A stretch of 64,000 nucleotides of DNA from Fodinicola acaciae (GTDB lineage Bacteria; Actinomycetota; Actinomycetes; Mycobacteriales; HKI-0501), in the NCBI RefSeq assembly GCF_010993745.1, contig NZ_WOTN01000001.1:1057235-1121234 (forward strand), written 5' to 3'. The notes under the pieces were generated by a model. The model saw nothing but the letters and a program-made list of their open reading frames with translations. It did not search any database and was not told the origin of the DNA. Positions within the stretch are counted from its first letter, which is position 1. Each line of letters opens with the position of its first letter. The translations under genes and the position numbers were made by a program. Shown here in pieces: positions 44,015 through 52,689 of this stretch.

Positions 44015-44403
44015 CCGATCGCGTACGCGACAGCGGACTGCGTGCCACGACACCGCGGGTCGAGGTCCTCGCGGCGCTGGAGGACCTCGGCGGCCATCGT
44101 ACGGCCGAGGAGGTGCACGACGCGCTGGCCGCGCGCCTTCCGCGTTCCAGCGTCTACAACGTACTGTCGTCACTGGCCGACGCCGGCCTCGTGCTGCGCG
44201 CCGACGCCGGTCCCGGTGCCGTGTTGTACGAGGCGGGCGACCGCTGGCATCACCATTTCGTGTGCCGGCGATGTCGACGCGTTTTCGACGTGGAATGCGT
44301 GACCGGTGAGCGTCCCTGCCTGACGCCGGGCACCGAGGTCGGCGTCGTCGAGGAGGCACAGGTGATTTTCCGCGGCATCTGCACGGAGTGCTCGGAGCGC
44401 TGA
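43987..44403 (+). CDS. Fur-family metal-responsive regulator
   Basis: The 138-residue protein has the Fur winged helix (residues 10-80, GLRATTPRVEVLAALEDL and PRSSVYNVLSSLADAGLV) and a dimerisation/metal domain with HHHFVCRRCRRVFDVEC and GICTECSER, a CxxC pair at each end for structural zinc. The GTG start lies inside dps. It is of the FurA/PerR-like type; which metal or peroxide it senses is not evident. It probably regulates its own operon. Confidence 0.92.
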   Translation: MDVRRTAELTDRVRDSGLRATTPRVEVLAALEDLGGHRTAEEVHDALAARLPRSSVYNVLSSLADAGLVLRADAGPGAVLYEAGDRWHHHFVCRRCRRVFDVECVTGERPCLTPGTEVGVVEEAQVIFRGICTECSER

Positions 44404-44507
44404 CGCATCCCCCTTGCGACCGACTCGGCTCAGTCGTGCGGGGGAGACGGACTTTTCGCTCGCTACGGCGATCCGGCGGCGCTCGCGGGTCTCTAGCGTC
44501 TGGTGGC

Positions 44508-46268
44508 ATGTTGAGACGTACGCTGTTGAAAGGCGCGGCAGGTGTCAGCCTGTTGCCTGCTCTTGTCGACTCCGCGCGAGGCGGTCACATGCGGCGAGTC
44601 CGTCCCGGCGACCGCGGTTGGCCGAGCCCGGCCGAATGGTCGCGGCTGAAACAGGCCGTCGGCGGACGGCTGACGGCGGTCGAGTCGCCGTTCGCCGGCG
44701 GAAACGCCGACGTGTTCCCCAGCCTGCACAATCCGTTTTTCGTCGGTGACAACGTCGCACTGACCGAGACACTCGGCTGGACCGACGCGTGGACCTCGCA
44801 ACCGAGCCGCTATGCGGTGCTGGCGAAGAACAGCAAGGACGTTGCCGCCGCGGTCGCATTCGCGCACAAGCATTCGTTGCGGCTGGTCGTGAAAGGCGGC
44901 GGCCACAGCTATCTCGGCGGGTCGAACGCGCCGGACTCGCTGCTGATCTGGACCAGAGGCATGCGCGAGGTCACGCTGCACGACAGCTTCACACCGCGCG
45001 GCTGCGGCACGCCGGAGCCGGCCGTCAGCATCGGCTCGGGTGCGATGTGGCTCGACGCCTACGAGGCGGTCACCACCAACGGCGGCCGTTACGTACAAGG
45101 CGGTGGCTGCACGACCGTCGGCGTCGCCGGGCTGGTCCTTGGCGGCGGCTTCGGCAGCTTTTCCAAGCGTTTCGGCACCGCCGCGGCAAGTCTGCTGGAG
45201 GCGGAGATCGTCACCGCCGACGGTGTCGTACGGATCGTCAACGCCTCGAGCAACCCGGATCTCTTCTGGGCCTTGAAAGGCGGTGGCGGCGGCAGTTTCG
45301 GCGTCGTGACAAGGCTGACGTTGCGTACGCACGAGCTGCCAAACTTCTTCGGTGCGGTGAACGCGACGATCACCGCCAGCTCAGACGCCGCTTATCGCGA
45401 GCTGGTCGAGAGGATGCTGTCTTTTTACGCGGAAAGCCTGCTGAACGAGCACTGGGGTGAACAGTTCGCCTTCCAGCCTGGCCGCCAGCTCGTCCTCAGC
45501 ATGGTCTTCCAGGGGTTGGCGCAGGCACAGGCGCAAAGTGTCTGGAAGCCGTTTTTCGACTGGATCGCGGCACATCCGGCCGACTACACGATGCCGGCGC
45601 CGATCGTGCTCGCGCTTCCTGCGCGGGATTTCTGGAACCCGGCGGTGCTCGGCGCGGTGCCAGGCATCATCCGGTTCGACGACCGTCCGGACGCGCCAAA
45701 GCGAAACTTCTATTGGGCCGGCGACGCCGGACAGGTGAGCCAGGTGCTGCACAGCTATCAGTCGACCTGGCTGTCGCAACGGCTGCTGCGGCCGGCGCGC
45801 CGACCGGCGCTGGTCGACGCGTTGGTGCGCGCCAGCAACGTGTGGAGAGTCGGCTTTCATGTCAACAAAGGCATCGCCGGCGCGAGGCCGCAGGCGGTCG
45901 CGCGTACGGCGGCCACAGCGATGAACCCTGCCGTGCTCGACGCTTTCGCGCTGGTGATCGTGGCCGCCAACGAGCCGCCGGCCTATCCCGGTGTGCCTGG
46001 TCACGAGCCGAATGTCGCGCAGGGTCGCCGCGACGCGCGGTTGGTCACGGAGGCGATGGCGCCGCTGAAGGCGCTGGGTGGTCAGCAGGGTTCGTACGTG
46101 TCGGAGACCGATTATTTCGAGTCCAACTGGCAGACCGCGTTCTGGGGACACCACTATCCGCGGCTGAAGCGTACGAAACATCGCTATGACCCGGACGGGC
46201 TTTTCTTCGTACACCACGGAGTCGGCAGCGAAGGCTGGAGCACCGACGGCTTCACCAGGACGAATTAG
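44508..46268 (+). CDS. Tat-type exported FAD-dependent oxidoreductase with BBE domain
   Basis: From ATG 44508 the protein is 586 residues and opens with a Tat-like signal (RRTLLKGAAGVSLLPALV). The FAD-binding PCMH domain follows (VVKGGGHSYLGGSN with the flavin-linking His; GGGCTTVGVAGLVLGGGFG), and the C-terminus carries the berberine-bridge motif region (YFESNWQTAFWGHHYPRLKR, YDPDGLFFVHHGVGS). Such enzymes oxidise sugars or alkaloids and may carry covalent FAD. Its stop overlaps the convergent SGNH gene by four bases. Confidence 0.92.
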   Translation: MLRRTLLKGAAGVSLLPALVDSARGGHMRRVRPGDRGWPSPAEWSRLKQAVGGRLTAVESPFAGGNADVFPSLHNPFFVGDNVALTETLGWTDAWTSQPSRYAVLAKNSKDVAAAVAFAHKHSLRLVVKGGGHSYLGGSNAPDSLLIWTRGMREVTLHDSFTPRGCGTPEPAVSIGSGAMWLDAYEAVTTNGGRYVQGGGCTTVGVAGLVLGGGFGSFSKRFGTAAASLLEAEIVTADGVVRIVNASSNPDLFWALKGGGGGSFGVVTRLTLRTHELPNFFGAVNATITASSDAAYRELVERMLSFYAESLLNEHWGEQFAFQPGRQLVLSMVFQGLAQAQAQSVWKPFFDWIAAHPADYTMPAPIVLALPARDFWNPAVLGAVPGIIRFDDRPDAPKRNFYWAGDAGQVSQVLHSYQSTWLSQRLLRPARRPALVDALVRASNVWRVGFHVNKGIAGARPQAVARTAATAMNPAVLDAFALVIVAANEPPAYPGVPGHEPNVAQGRRDARLVTEAMAPLKALGGQQGSYVSETDYFESNWQTAFWGHHYPRLKRTKHRYDPDGLFFVHHGVGSEGWSTDGFTRTN

Positions 46269-48361
46269 GCGATGCCGGTGCCGATCAGGGTGGAGTGCCA
46301 CGGACCGAGGCCAGGGGTGTTCTGCCAGCCGTGGAAAATCCGCTGGCCGCTGCGCGCGAAATAGGTGAGCAGCCCAGCGGAGTCCAGCGCCGCGACCGGA
46401 TCTCCCTGCACCACAACGGAAGTGACCGGTGCCTGGTCGGTCTGCGTCGGCAACATCGTGGCGTGCCACGCGGTCGCACCCGGTGAGTCCTGCCAGCCAT
46501 GGATGAGCCGGCCGTCGGTCGTACGCGCCACGTAGACCAGCTTGCCGGACACGTCCTGCGCCACCGCCGGCGTGCCGACGGCCGTCACCTGCTCGATCGT
46601 GCCGAGGTCGGTTTTCGGTGTGATGACGGTGGTCGTCCAGTCCGCCGGTCCCTGCAGGCCGAGCAACAGCTTGCCGTCCGGTTGGGTCGCGAAGTAGGCG
46701 AGATTGCCGAGATAGTTGAGGAAAGGCGCCGGATCCGCAGCGATGGTGGCGGTGCCGGTCGTGCCATGCCAACCGGTGTTGTCGCGGGATGCCTGGAAAA
46801 GGTGGTTGTCGGTCGTACGAACGAAGAGGTGCGTGACGCCGGTGCCGTCGAGTGCCAACGCCGGATCGCCGGCCGCTGAGACTGGCACATTCTCAACCGA
46901 GCCGTCAGTGTCGCCGTAAGCCAGGCCGCCGTCGGTCGTACGCACCGCATAGGCCAGGTCGCCGGAGTTTGTGAGCAACAGAGCCGGATCTCCGGCCGCG
47001 GTGCCGGCCAGGACGCTTGTCTGCCACCGATCGACGCCTGGCGATTGCTCTCGCGCCAGATAGAGGCGGTTGTCGGTCGTACGCGTGAGCACGGCCAACC
47101 GGCCGGTGGCGTCCTGCGCGACCGCCGGGGTGCCGGCTGGTGTGACGCCGGACTGCAGTGGCACCTGCGTGTCCAGCCACGGTCCACGACCGGCCGCGGT
47201 CTGCCGGCTCAGCGTCAGCTGGCCGGCGGTCGTACGTGCCGCATACGTGAGCTTTTCGCTGATGTCCCTGGCGATCCAGCTCGCGCCAGGAGCATGCCGG
47301 GTGCCGGACGGCACGGCCAGCTCGATGAAGTCGAGCTCGGCGTAGAGCGTGCCGTGCGTCAACCGGATCAGGTTGCGGCCGCCGTTCAGTCCAATGTGGA
47401 CGGCGACGACGTTCCAGACGTCCCAGCCGCGGGAGGCGTACGTGACCGGTTGGCTCGCGCCGCCGTTGACCGACAGCAGGTGCGTACTCGGCTGGCCGCT
47501 GCCGTTGCCGGCGCGGACGAAAATCGTGTAGTCGCCGGCGAAGGGCGCGTTGACGGTGAACTCCACGTATGCGTCGGTGGCGTCGATGTAGCCGACCTTG
47601 GCGTCGTTGGAAGCCGATTTCGGACTGAGCACACGGCAGTTTGCCAGCGTGGCGATCTCCGCCTCGTAGCGTTTCATCGTGTTGCCGGTCAACGCGCCGA
47701 ACCAGCGGCTGGCCAGCTTGGAATATCCGCTGTGGGTCAGGTGCATGTGGTCGGCGGCGCCGTCGCTCGGCCGGAATGCCGCGCGGTTGTCGACGAAGTG
47801 AACGTTCTTGCCGGCGTCGGCGCGTGTCTGGACCACTGTGTTGGCGGCCGCGTTGAACGCGTCGACCTGCGCGGGATCGTTGGCGTTGGCGGTGATCGGG
47901 CCGATGCTCGCCACGTAGATCGCGACCGACGGCCGCGCGGTCAGGATGTGGTCGATCAGCGCGCCGAGCCGGGCCGGCGCGTTTGGCAGGTCATAGTCCT
48001 GCAGCACGTCGTTGGCGCCGACGTGCATCAGGATAATGTCCGGCTGATAGGTCGCCATCCACGCGTCGACCTTGTCGTCGAAGTAGTCGATCCGCGTGCC
48101 GCCGAATCCGGCGTGGTCGGGATCGCCGATCTTCTGGTCGGCGTCGCGGTTGGGGCCGACGAAGTCCACCGACCAGCCGGCACCGACGAGCAGCTGCCAG
48201 AGATCCGGCCGATAGCCGCCGTCGGTGTCCGGAGCGGTGTTCCCGTCCGTGGTCGACGAGCCGAGCGGCATGATCCGGATCGGCTGGTCGGCGGCGGTTG
48301 CCGGCAGCGGCGCGGCAAAGCCGAGACAGAGCGCGAAAACCGCGGCGATCCGGCGGATCAT
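46265..48361 (-). CDS. Secreted SGNH hydrolase with carbohydrate-binding and beta-propeller-like modules
   Basis: The 698-residue protein has a signal peptide (residues 1-24). An SGNH hydrolase domain covers about 28-225: block I LGSSTTDG with Ser36, block III GANDV, and block V DHMHLTHSG with Asp/His. A CBM6/35-like beta-sandwich covers about 230-350 (DATDAYVEFTVNAPFAGDYT). The rest (350-698) is made of repeats such as VLTRTTDNRLYLAREQ and VYVARTTDGRLIHGWQDSP, typical of PLL/tectonin-type propellers. It is probably a cell-surface or secreted carbohydrate esterase. GGAGG precedes the ATG. Confidence 0.9.
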   Translation of the reverse strand: MIRRIAAVFALCLGFAAPLPATAADQPIRIMPLGSSTTDGNTAPDTDGGYRPDLWQLLVGAGWSVDFVGPNRDADQKIGDPDHAGFGGTRIDYFDDKVDAWMATYQPDIILMHVGANDVLQDYDLPNAPARLGALIDHILTARPSVAIYVASIGPITANANDPAQVDAFNAAANTVVQTRADAGKNVHFVDNRAAFRPSDGAADHMHLTHSGYSKLASRWFGALTGNTMKRYEAEIATLANCRVLSPKSASNDAKVGYIDATDAYVEFTVNAPFAGDYTIFVRAGNGSGQPSTHLLSVNGGASQPVTYASRGWDVWNVVAVHIGLNGGRNLIRLTHGTLYAELDFIELAVPSGTRHAPGASWIARDISEKLTYAARTTAGQLTLSRQTAAGRGPWLDTQVPLQSGVTPAGTPAVAQDATGRLAVLTRTTDNRLYLAREQSPGVDRWQTSVLAGTAAGDPALLLTNSGDLAYAVRTTDGGLAYGDTDGSVENVPVSAAGDPALALDGTGVTHLFVRTTDNHLFQASRDNTGWHGTTGTATIAADPAPFLNYLGNLAYFATQPDGKLLLGLQGPADWTTTVITPKTDLGTIEQVTAVGTPAVAQDVSGKLVYVARTTDGRLIHGWQDSPGATAWHATMLPTQTDQAPVTSVVVQGDPVAALDSAGLLTYFARSGQRIFHGWQNTPGLGPWHSTLIGTGIA

Positions 48362-48448
48362 GAGGCCTCCTTCTCGACCAACACCCGGTAATGGAGATTC
48401 ACAGATCGGCTGACCGTACGCACGTATTTGTCCGCATCAGGTCGAGCG

Positions 48449-49537
48449 CTAAAACGGCAGCTCGGTGAACGTGATGACGTCGGCCGGTGCGCCGACGCGC
48501 AGACCGGCGGTGCCGGCGATCCGGCCGGGAATGTCGGTCGCCAGCCGCAAAGCCTCTGCCAACGACAGGCCGGCCAGACGCATGACCGTCGCAACGCCGT
48601 GCGTGAGCGGAGCCGAAGCGCCGGCCAGATACGGCGTGCCGGCGACGACCAGCCGGCCGTCGGCGGTCACCTCCACGTCGCCCCCGACCGGCAGGTGATA
48701 GCGACCCGGCGGCATCCCGCCGGCCGCCACCACATCGGAGACCAGAAACGCTCGATCTGGTCCCTTGGCACGTAACATCGCCGTCAGCGCGTCGGCGGAC
48801 AGGTGCTGGCCATCGGCGATGAATCCGGCGGTGATCCGGTCGTCGGCGAGCTGCGACCAGAGATAGTTCGGATGCCGGGGCAGCGTCGCATGCGCGCCAT
48901 TGCCGAGGTGCGTGGAAAACCTCGCTCCGGCCTCGGCCGCCGCGTGGACCTGTTCCGGTGTCGCATGCGTGTGTCCGACGGCGACCCGAATGCCGCGTTT
49001 GACCAGCGCGCGTACGAAATCCTCCGCCACCGGCCAGTGCGGCGAGATCGTGACCATGCCGATCACGCCGTCACCGGCGGCCTGCCATTGGTCGATCTCG
49101 GCGATGTCCGGCGGACGGACGAAAGTCGCGTCGTGGCAGCCGCGGGGACCGTCCTCGGCCGAGATGTACGGTCCTTCCAGATGTGCGTACGGCATGGCCA
49201 GCGCCAGCGCCGGATCTGCCTTGCGCGCCAACGAGATCGTGGCGACCGCGTGCCGGATCCGCTCGTGGCTGTTGGTCACGATGGTCGGCACGAAGGTGGT
49301 CACGCCGACCGAGCGCAGCGACTCGCGCAGACCGGCAAGGGTGTCCACCGAGACATCCTCGGCGTTGACGTCGAAGCCGGCGTAGCCGTTCACCTGCAGG
49401 TCGACCAGACCGGCGCAAATCCATGGAAAATCGCCGTCCGACCGGTGTCGAGCGATGTCGGTGATCCGGCCACCGGACATGCTGACCTCAAGCACGTCGC
49501 CGGTCGCCGGATCGCGTCCGGTCAGTCGCTCAGCCAC
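48449..49537 (-). CDS. nagA: N-acetylglucosamine-6-phosphate deacetylase NagA
   Basis: The 362-residue amidohydrolase has the NagA metal and substrate motifs: DLQVNGYAGFDVN, HLEGPYIS (metal Glu), GHTHATPEQ, HLGNGAHATLPRHPN and LVSDVVAAGG. It removes acetate from GlcNAc-6-P in the cytoplasm. It starts with GTG and overlaps the end of nagB by eight bases. It is the last gene of the leftward sugar operon and links hexosamine released by the pathway to central metabolism. Confidence 0.95.
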   Translation of the reverse strand: MAERLTGRDPATGDVLEVSMSGGRITDIARHRSDGDFPWICAGLVDLQVNGYAGFDVNAEDVSVDTLAGLRESLRSVGVTTFVPTIVTNSHERIRHAVATISLARKADPALALAMPYAHLEGPYISAEDGPRGCHDATFVRPPDIAEIDQWQAAGDGVIGMVTISPHWPVAEDFVRALVKRGIRVAVGHTHATPEQVHAAAEAGARFSTHLGNGAHATLPRHPNYLWSQLADDRITAGFIADGQHLSADALTAMLRAKGPDRAFLVSDVVAAGGMPPGRYHLPVGGDVEVTADGRLVVAGTPYLAGASAPLTHGVATVMRLAGLSLAEALRLATDIPGRIAGTAGLRVGAPADVITFTELPF

Positions 49538-50294
49538 CGGGATCGGCTGCCGCGTCGAGGAAGAGCCGGGCGTGCGGATGCTCGCGCAGCGGACTTGCCG
49601 GTGCCATCGGCGACACCGGCTCGTCGAGGGTCAGCCGTACGGCGGCACGCTTGTGGTTTCCGGACACCATGCAGAAGATCCGGCCGGCGGAAAGCAGGAA
49701 CGGCACGGTCATCGTTAGTGCCTGCGCCGGAACGTCGGCCGTACGCGCGAAAAGCCCCTCGTCCACCTGCTGTCGCAGGCTCAGCTCGTCCAGCTCCACG
49801 ACGGCAACCGCCGCGGTGGTCGCGAAATCGGCCGGCGGATCGTTGAACGCGAGATGTCCGGTGATGCCGATGCCGGCCAGCACCACATCGATCGGTGCCG
49901 CACCGGCCAACGCGCCGTACCGCGCCGCCTCCGCGGCTGGCTCGTTCGAAGGATCGATGAGGTGTGCGGATCTCAGCGGCACGGCGTCGAAAAACTCGCG
50001 GCGCAGCCAGTTTCCGAAGCGCTGCGGCGCGTCGGCGGCGATCCCCACGTATTCGTCCATGTGGAACGCGTCGACGCGCCGCCAGTCGATGCCCTCGGCA
50101 GCGGACAACGCCTTGAGCGTCTCGTGTTGGCTGGGTGCCGCCGCGAAGACCATCCGCACGATCTCCTGTCTGTCCAGGAGATCGCGCAGCTGGCCGGCGA
50201 TCGCAGCGGCCGCGGCCGCGCCGAGCGCGACCGGATCCGGATGGACCTCAACGGCCAGCGAACCCACAGTCCTCGATGCCATGACCATGACCAC
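49530..50294 (-). CDS. nagB: Glucosamine-6-phosphate deaminase-like protein NagB
   Basis: The 254-residue protein shows the NagB/6-phosphogluconolactonase fold: VDAFHMDEYVGIAADAPQRFG (substrate and base residues), VLAGIGITGHLAFNDPPAD and LTMTVPFLLSAGRIFCMVSG. It should convert GlcN-6-P to fructose-6-P and ammonia. Some sugar operons carry paralogues acting on other amino-sugar phosphates, so the exact substrate is open. GTG 50294 immediately follows the FAH gene stop; in-frame ATGs at 50288 and 50282 are alternatives. Confidence 0.9.
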   Translation of the reverse strand: MVMVMASRTVGSLAVEVHPDPVALGAAAAAAIAGQLRDLLDRQEIVRMVFAAAPSQHETLKALSAAEGIDWRRVDAFHMDEYVGIAADAPQRFGNWLRREFFDAVPLRSAHLIDPSNEPAAEAARYGALAGAAPIDVVLAGIGITGHLAFNDPPADFATTAAVAVVELDELSLRQQVDEGLFARTADVPAQALTMTVPFLLSAGRIFCMVSGNHKRAAVRLTLDEPVSPMAPASPLREHPHARLFLDAAADPGG

Positions 50295-51095
50295 TCACAC
50301 TAGTCGCGATCGCTGTTCACCGAGTCCGGCGGCCCAGGCGCGCATGACATCGCCGCGCCGCAGGAAAACCGGTGGACGCTGGCCGGCGCCGACACCGGCC
50401 GGCGTACCAGTGCTGATCACGTCACCCGGATACAACGTCATGAATTGCGCGACATACCAGACCAGATGCGTCACCGAGAAGATCATCTGGCCGGTGTTGG
50501 ACTTCTGGTACGCCGTGCCGTTCACCTCGAGGCCGAGCGCGAGGTCCTGCGGATCGGCGATCTCGTCGGCGGTCACGAACCACGGTCCGAGCGGACAGAA
50601 AGTGGCGCAGTTCTTGCCTTTGTCCCACTGGCCACCGCGCTCCAGCTGGAAATGCCGCTCGGAAACGTCGTTGCACAGCACATATCCGGCGATGTGCTCG
50701 GCGGCCACCTGCTCGGACGCCAGATTCGTGGCGCGCCGGCCGATGACGACGCCGAGCTCCACCTCCCAGTCGGTTTTCTCGCCGCCCTCCGGAATAACCA
50801 CGTCGTCGTACGCGCCGACGACGGTGTCTGGCGCCTTCATGAACAGGATCGGCTGGTCCGGCGCCGGCTGTCCGCCTTCGGCCGCGTGATCGGCGTAATT
50901 CAGGCCGACGCACACGATCTTGCCCGGTCTCAGCGGCGGTCCGATCCGGTGGTCCGCGAGCGCCACACGTCCGGTCGCGGCCGCCGCGCGTGCCTTCAGA
51001 TCGTTGTCGCCAGGCGGAAGCCACGCCGCGTACTCGTCGTCGAGCAGCACGGCTTCGCGTTCCTGTCCCGGCTCACCAAGTCGTACGAACCTCAT
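50295..51095 (-). CDS. Fumarylacetoacetate hydrolase (FAH) family protein
   Basis: From ATG 51095 the protein is 266 residues. The FAH fold is clear: GKIVCVGLNYADHAAEGG, then DWEVELGVVIGRRA with the metal-binding Glu pair, NDVSERHFQ and GDVISTGTPAGVG. Members hydrolyse or hydrate beta-diketo or keto-acid compounds. In sugar operons they often act on diketo- or keto-deoxy sugar acids. The start overlaps the preceding stop as ATGA, and the stop abuts nagB. It would suit the uronic-acid half of the substrate. Confidence 0.92.
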   Translation of the reverse strand: MRFVRLGEPGQEREAVLLDDEYAAWLPPGDNDLKARAAAATGRVALADHRIGPPLRPGKIVCVGLNYADHAAEGGQPAPDQPILFMKAPDTVVGAYDDVVIPEGGEKTDWEVELGVVIGRRATNLASEQVAAEHIAGYVLCNDVSERHFQLERGGQWDKGKNCATFCPLGPWFVTADEIADPQDLALGLEVNGTAYQKSNTGQMIFSVTHLVWYVAQFMTLYPGDVISTGTPAGVGAGQRPPVFLRRGDVMRAWAAGLGEQRSRLV

Positions 51096-52663
51096 GCGAA
51101 CTTGATGGCGCCATAGACGCAGTAGGCGAAGCCGAGCACGTGCGACCCCTGAGTTGGCTGGATTTTCTGCGCGTTGGTGACGGCGAGCGCGTGTGAATAG
51201 ACCGAATGGTTCCACTCCGCGACCGGAATCCACCGTGGCACCTGGTCGATGTAGCCGGCGCCGGCGGTGCCGGTGCCGTTGACGTTCAGGTGCGCGCCGG
51301 TCGATCCGTACGCGATGTTGTGCAGGTATGTGTTCGCCAGCCGCTGCATGTCGACCGTCGTGAAGGACGAGTCAGGCGCCGGCAGACCGGTGCGATAGGC
51401 GGCGATCGCGAACTCCAGGTTGAGCGCGGCGTGGCTGAGGTCCTCGACCTGCCTGGCCGCCGGAAACGTTTGTGTGTAACTGGAAACGTCTTTGGCGGTG
51501 TAGCCGGTCGCCGACCAGCCGGCGTACGCCGCCGAGCGGATCCCCCAGTAGGGCCAGTAATACGCGTCGTTGGCGTAGGTGAAGGAGGCACGGAAGCCGC
51601 GTTTGAGTTCGCCGACCTTGCTCGCGTAAACGCTGGATCTCGTCGCCCGGTAAAGCTCGGCGGCCGTCGCGCCGAGCATGTTGCACTGGTTTTGCGGCTG
51701 ATTGCTGCCATCCGCCGGCACCGGTGTTTCCTTGATCCACTTGTACGCGCCATAGCGCACGTCGTTGACCCAGTATTCGCGGTCGTGGAACGCCATCGCG
51801 GCCTGCACCGCGGCCAGATAGCCGTCGGCCTTGGACCGGTAGGCACTCAGCGTGGCGTCCGTGTAGACCAGCCGCACGAAGCTGGCGATCGGATAGCAGA
51901 TTTGGCCGGTGTGGACCGGAAAGACGTACGCGGCCGGCTGCAGCGTCGTCGTGCCGGCGACCGGCAGGCCGACGGCGGTGGAGTGGTCGGGCCGTACGTC
52001 GCGCACGCTCCATCGGGTGTCGGTGTTGTAGACCGTGTTGTAGATGACTTTGAAGACGTAATTGCTGCTGTTGACGTTGAAGTTGACGTTGCTGACGGTC
52101 ACCGCCGTGCCGCGCGCCGGCCGCAGGATGAGGGTGAAGGGCGACGTGTCGGTCTCACCGCTGTGCACCACCTCGACACTGGCGTGGTTGTTGACCGAGC
52201 TTTGCGCGCTGCGCACCTGAAGCAGCGGGTTTCCGTTGCGGTCCTTCAAAGTCGCGGTCGCGGCCGTGTAGTTGCCGAGCGCGCGCCAGACCGGTCCGGA
52301 CACGCCGCGATAGTCGGCGACGCCGCGCACCTGGTCGCGCTGCGCGAGCACGAGGTCGGTGTTCTGGACGAAATGGTCGAGATACTTGGTGTTCCTGGTC
52401 GCCTCGTACATCCGGATCAGGCCGAGCAGGACGTACGCCTGGCCCCAGGCGAGCACGCCGTTCTCGTTGTTGTCGGTCGCCTGGCCGGCGCTGCCGGAGC
52501 TTTCGAAGGCCGCGATGAAGTCGTCAAAGCTCTGCGGGGAGGTGTAGGTGTAGTCCGCGGCGAACACCGGCGTGCCGATGCTGAGGCCAGCTCCGATACC
52601 AACGCCGACACCGGCGGCTCCGGCCAGCAGGCCGCGTCTGGAGATGCCGAACTTCTCAGCCAT
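51092..52663 (-). CDS. Tat-exported alpha-helical-barrel protein, putative polysaccharide-active enzyme
   Basis: From ATG 52663 the protein is 523 residues with a Tat-like signal (SRRGLLAGAAG, hydrophobic to about 34, then FAADY). Trp/Tyr-rich helical repeats (NGVLAWGQAYVLLGLIRMYE, FHDREYWVNDVRYGAYKW, DLSHAALNLEFAIAAYRTG) recall alpha/alpha toroids of unsaturated glucuronyl hydrolases and glucuronyl C5-epimerase-like proteins. A beta insert covers about residues 150-230. The catalytic residues cannot be assigned. Position between sugar permeases and the FAH/nag genes supports a role on the imported polymer outside the membrane. Confidence 0.7.
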   Translation of the reverse strand: MAEKFGISRRGLLAGAAGVGVGIGAGLSIGTPVFAADYTYTSPQSFDDFIAAFESSGSAGQATDNNENGVLAWGQAYVLLGLIRMYEATRNTKYLDHFVQNTDLVLAQRDQVRGVADYRGVSGPVWRALGNYTAATATLKDRNGNPLLQVRSAQSSVNNHASVEVVHSGETDTSPFTLILRPARGTAVTVSNVNFNVNSSNYVFKVIYNTVYNTDTRWSVRDVRPDHSTAVGLPVAGTTTLQPAAYVFPVHTGQICYPIASFVRLVYTDATLSAYRSKADGYLAAVQAAMAFHDREYWVNDVRYGAYKWIKETPVPADGSNQPQNQCNMLGATAAELYRATRSSVYASKVGELKRGFRASFTYANDAYYWPYWGIRSAAYAGWSATGYTAKDVSSYTQTFPAARQVEDLSHAALNLEFAIAAYRTGLPAPDSSFTTVDMQRLANTYLHNIAYGSTGAHLNVNGTGTAGAGYIDQVPRWIPVAEWNHSVYSHALAVTNAQKIQPTQGSHVLGFAYCVYGAIKFA

Positions 52664-52689
52664 GCCTGGGATTCCCTTCGTGGAGGCCG

